From assembly GCA_013397115.1 (NCBI GenBank), contig VWZW01002455.1:63279-127278 (forward strand): a stretch of DNA of 64,000 nucleotides, in the 5' to 3' direction. Below, one piece after another: positions 60,566-64,000 of this stretch; positions within the stretch are counted from its first letter, which is position 1, and every line of letters begins with the position of its first letter. Position numbers and translations under genes: made by a program. Below the pieces are notes generated by a model. The model saw only the letters and a list, made by a program, of their open reading frames with translations. It was not told the DNA's origin and ran no database searches. This stretch comes from Edolisoma coerulescens (taxonomy: Eukaryota > Chordata > Aves > Passeriformes > Campephagidae).

Positions 60566-63500
60566 ATAAATTGTTCTATTCCCTAATGTGAGGTATTAGG
60601 AGGTATTGATTTCTCTAATTGTCACTGAACCAAAGACACCAAAAAGCTTCCATAATAATTTCCGTAATGAGTTCAGAGTTCTAGCTATCTGCTTTATCCA
60701 TTCTGGTAACAGTGTTACTATCTACATTTTCTTGGGCTTGATTCTGCAGAATCAGATTTTTAGATAACTACTTGGGGCAGGTAACACTATGTATTACATA
60801 ACCATTGTCCAAAAACAAATAAGCAAGGGACTTGGATAAACTGGAGTAACATGAATAAAAGTCTTTTTGACAACAATTACCGAATGCCACAGTGCTGCCA
60901 AATGGTTTTTCTGTTCATTTAAGACAAGGTTTTGGTCAAAGACTGGATCTTTACCATAGACATCCACCTAGCTAAATCTGGATGCGTATCAGCACTCTTC
61001 CTAAATCCAGAAACGCCAAGGATCAGAGAAACAAGAAATTTAGATTCCCTGCTCTATCAGTGCCTAACAGTTAAAACTGCATCAGAGCAAGTTAGGAAAA
61101 ATTTTCTTGATCTAGGAAGAATCCCAATTTTCTAAAGAATTTGTCATGGTACCTGTCAACAGCATGACCTTGCAAAGGAGATTAAACCTGTTCATCACCA
61201 ACCCTCCCTTCTTGTTATGAGCAGAGAAAGCCAATTGACAACGTGGAGATGAAGGTATGCGCTCATGCTAGAATAGGGTGGGGGTTAACTTATCCAAGGC
61301 TGAGTTGGATTAACAGTTCAGCTTTAATCAATGCATCCTGCAACCATCTGGCACAAACTGTGTTGTTTCCGTCAATAATGGATTTAGGTTTCTTCTAAGC
61401 TCTTTATGCAGGGATTTCATTAGGAAATTGCAACAGTAAGTTGATTGATACAGAGCACATTGATATAACCAGGAGTCAAAACCTAGAGAGAAAATGGTCA
61501 TAAGCCACATACAAAATCTGACTCTCTGGCACCATGAAGGAAGGTTAATTGCTGCTGTAGGTCATTTTACCTAAAAATTGCCATTGTATTAGTTTGAGAC
61601 CATTTTGTTGGAATGAGTACTAAAAAAAAAAAAACAACAACAGTTTGTGCATTTCTCAGGTCAGAGGACGTCACATCACGTTGTGACAAGAACCAAGGCA
61701 GGTTATTGCACTGCCCCCTTAGAACTTGCTAAACTTCACATATCAAAAAGGAGTTTCTGAAGACAGCAAGATTTACTCTTTTGTTTCTATAATAGCTATG
61801 GGTTAAGGGTTAGTGCTTAAAGGAAGGTACTAATAACACAGTTAACAACTTTAACAGCTAATTATACATTATGTGAGCCTGAAAACTGGGGATGTTTCCT
61901 CTGTGTTGTCTTATGAGCCAGCCCAAGCATGAACAGGCAATCTGAAAGAATGTTTTGTCATCCCAATATTGAAATACAATTTAACAGCCCCTTTAAATGA
62001 CAGAGGCATCTGTGCATAAATAACAGTACATGTGTTAAGACTCCCCTTGGGGACACTAAGCTTCTTTAATAAAACTGCTGTAATGACAAGGCCCTATATA
62101 TCAACAGTCGTTAACACAAAAACATATGATCTAATCTGCTTCTCCAGCTTGAGAACTAATACTGAGTGACAGGGCAGTGGAAGGTAAAAATCTAGCATAC
62201 TCTTCTGCATAATCTTAAATAGGCCAGCTTTAAATATTTTAAACAGCATTAAACCAGCCAACCAAAACTTATTTTCTTCAGTTTGCCTCCAATACACAGA
62301 CATCCATTCTGGGGCAGATTACTTATGTGTTAATCAGCAACTGGAACCTCACCACATCACCTTTTGAGCTAGAAAACCTTCTGAGGTTTCACTAGTGGAT
62401 GTGCGACAGGAAGTCATGCTTTGAAAGTGTCAATACTTAATTCAGAAAATGTTCTGTTACTCATCTAAAACCACTGATAATAAACAAAAATCTAGCAGTT
62501 AAAAGTAACATTTCTAAGCCATTTCAAGAAAATATCCATTGGACTACTGTGAAAATACAGAAGTTTAATTAATTTGATGTATTAAAGTTACTCAGTGAAC
62601 AAAGCTAAGCAAAATTTATGTTGAAATTTCACTTAAAATGTGTGCTTTCCATAACTTTGCTTCACATATCTTCATAGTTCACCTCAGGGATAAAGCTGAT
62701 ATTCTGACTAATATTAATGGAGATAACATACCAATTATTTATGAAATAATACTGACTTCCTATTAGTTGTATTTAGTTGTTGGAGGGAGTAATTTACATG
62801 TTTTAGGGAGCTCCAAGTGTTGAAGAACTTGTATTAAGTATCAAGTGACTTGTCTACTCTAAAGCACAACTTCAGAAGTGTTTTCCAATAAACAGAACCC
62901 CAGAATTTTAATTAACTGTCCCCTAAAGACTTCTCTTTTTATTGTATTTGAAACTCCTTAAACACCCTTTTCACATCTTCATTTCCTTTTCTTCCCCTCA
63001 CATTTAACGAAGCTCTGAAGCCCCACCTCCACACATGATAAGAAAAACCATCTTCCATGCTGTTTTTGTAGGTTTTCAGAGGAAGGTCTCAAAACATACA
63101 AATCACCTCTCACTCAGATTTCTCTAACATGGTGGAAATACCCCCTAAATAATCAGATCTTTCTCCAACTAGATTATGAAATGAGCTGGTTTGTTAAAAC
63201 CAAAGCAAACCCAACTGAACTAAAGATGCTGAGTCCACCACACAGGGGACATCAGCACTATACTAACTTGGATTTAAATGGTTTAATGGGGAAAAAAAAT
63301 CTTTGTTCCTCATTAATTATTCCTTGTCAGTGTATTCCTCTTCCTTACATTATGCTTGTCAATACAACTCTTTTGATTAGACAGTCTATCAAATATGTAT
63401 GTGTCAGTAGTTCTTAGTGTTCTCATTTGTCTTCTCCCATTTGTATCCACTACTATTTACACTCATTCTCCTTTGATGTTCTCCAGGGATTCTGCATTCA

Positions 63501-63600
63501 ACCCATCAGCCCTTCAGCAGTATTTTTCTTCTTTCAATACAAGGCTGAGGTTTAGTTTCCCAAGTAAAACTCACAATTAACAGTAATGCGAATTCAGAAA

Positions 63601-63669
63601 AACAACAACAACAACACAAAAACAAAAACAACAAACCAAACAAAAAACAACCCCACCCCACCCCACCCN
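63601..63669. repeat. A/C-rich tract ending in (CCCCA)n and an ambiguous base
   Basis: AAC repeats, then four C runs separated by single A (63651-63668) and one N at 63669. The minus strand reads GGG and three GGGG runs with one-base loops, a G-quadruplex motif. Confidence 0.88.
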
Positions 63670-64000
63670 GTACTCCTTTCAGGAAAGGACAACATTGTCT
63701 TTCTGGTAAACTCCACCTGCTACCGGCACATTGCTTAATCTATCTTTAAATAAATAAAGGAAAGGCTGTTAAAGGCACTTGAGATTGTGTTGTATTCCCT
63801 TTCACCTCCAAAGCAGCTACAAAAGAACAATGAAAGCTACAACACCCATCAGTTACAGAAAATTCTTAGGAACAGATGAAATCTTACCCACAGCTTTCTC
63901 TGCTATGCTTTCATAGCTTCCAACTTTTCCTTAGCTTTTATTTGTAACTCACATCTTGTTTTGATCTTTCTTAAATGCACTAGCCACAATCACCACAAAT

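Larger units (their letters stand above)
60006..64000 (-). other. SULF2: SULF2 intron (3' part of an upstream intron)
   Basis: Downstream part of the intron preceding the formylglycine exon. I looked on the minus strand for the exon encoding RPNIILVLTDDQDVELG and the signal peptide and found neither, so they lie outside. It contains a degenerate CR1 piece (60492-60565) and a C-rich tract (63648-63668). Confidence 0.8.

Noticed and set aside
60006..64000. First SULF2 coding exon in the window
   Set aside because: No minus-strand stretch resembling the signal peptide or RPNIILVLTDDQDVELG was found. The ORFs at 61328-61510 and 62094-62303 do not match.
1..64000. tRNA, rRNA, CRISPR array or microRNA hairpin genes
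   Set aside because: None recognised by eye on either strand. The 38711 hairpin stem is too short for a typical pri-miRNA.

Overview
This is vertebrate nuclear DNA, almost certainly from a bird. It has long AT-rich introns, GT-AG splicing, several CR1 LINE 3' fragments, and a 1.2 kb solo LTR of a type I associate with songbird genomes. No bacterial, phage or CRISPR content is visible. Two protein-coding genes lie tail to tail, and I resolved them exon by exon by joining splice sites in phase and comparing with human proteins from memory.

Positions 1-8110 (+ strand) hold the 3' end of NCOA3 (SRC-3/AIB1/ACTR). There are six coding segments (311-607, 2130-2234, 2635-2857, 3090-3264, 3818-3959, 4962-4973) giving 317 C-terminal residues. 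A 3' UTR of about 3.1 kb follows and probably ends after an AATAAA at 8087. The last exon encodes only Lys-Tyr-Cys-stop. The human-type long polyglutamine tract is five Gln here. The 3' UTR carries three seed matches for the miR-17 family.

Positions 8111 to about 9745 are a short convergent intergenic spacer. From there to 64000 (- strand) lies SULF2, the extracellular heparan sulfate 6-O-endosulfatase. Nineteen coding exons run from 60005 (catalytic domain, with the C-x-P-S-R formylglycine motif) down to the stop codon at 10470. All join in phase, about 820 residues in total. One exon is cut by a 105-bp run of N (14489-14593). The exon or exons for the signal peptide and the first catalytic residues lie beyond 64000.

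Most of the window is SULF2 intron. Introns contain the solo LTR (19624-20819), two substantial CR1 copies (27998-28650 and 38862-39790), degenerate CR1 pieces, simple repeats, a C-rich run with G-quadruplex potential on the minus strand, and a perfect 19-bp inverted repeat with a 5-nt loop at 38711-38753. I found no evidence for a novel multi-gene system. The observations most worth checking are the hairpin, the NCOA3 tandem acceptor and short Q tract, the miR-17 sites, the solo LTR, and a 96-codon ORF inside the SULF2 3' UTR.
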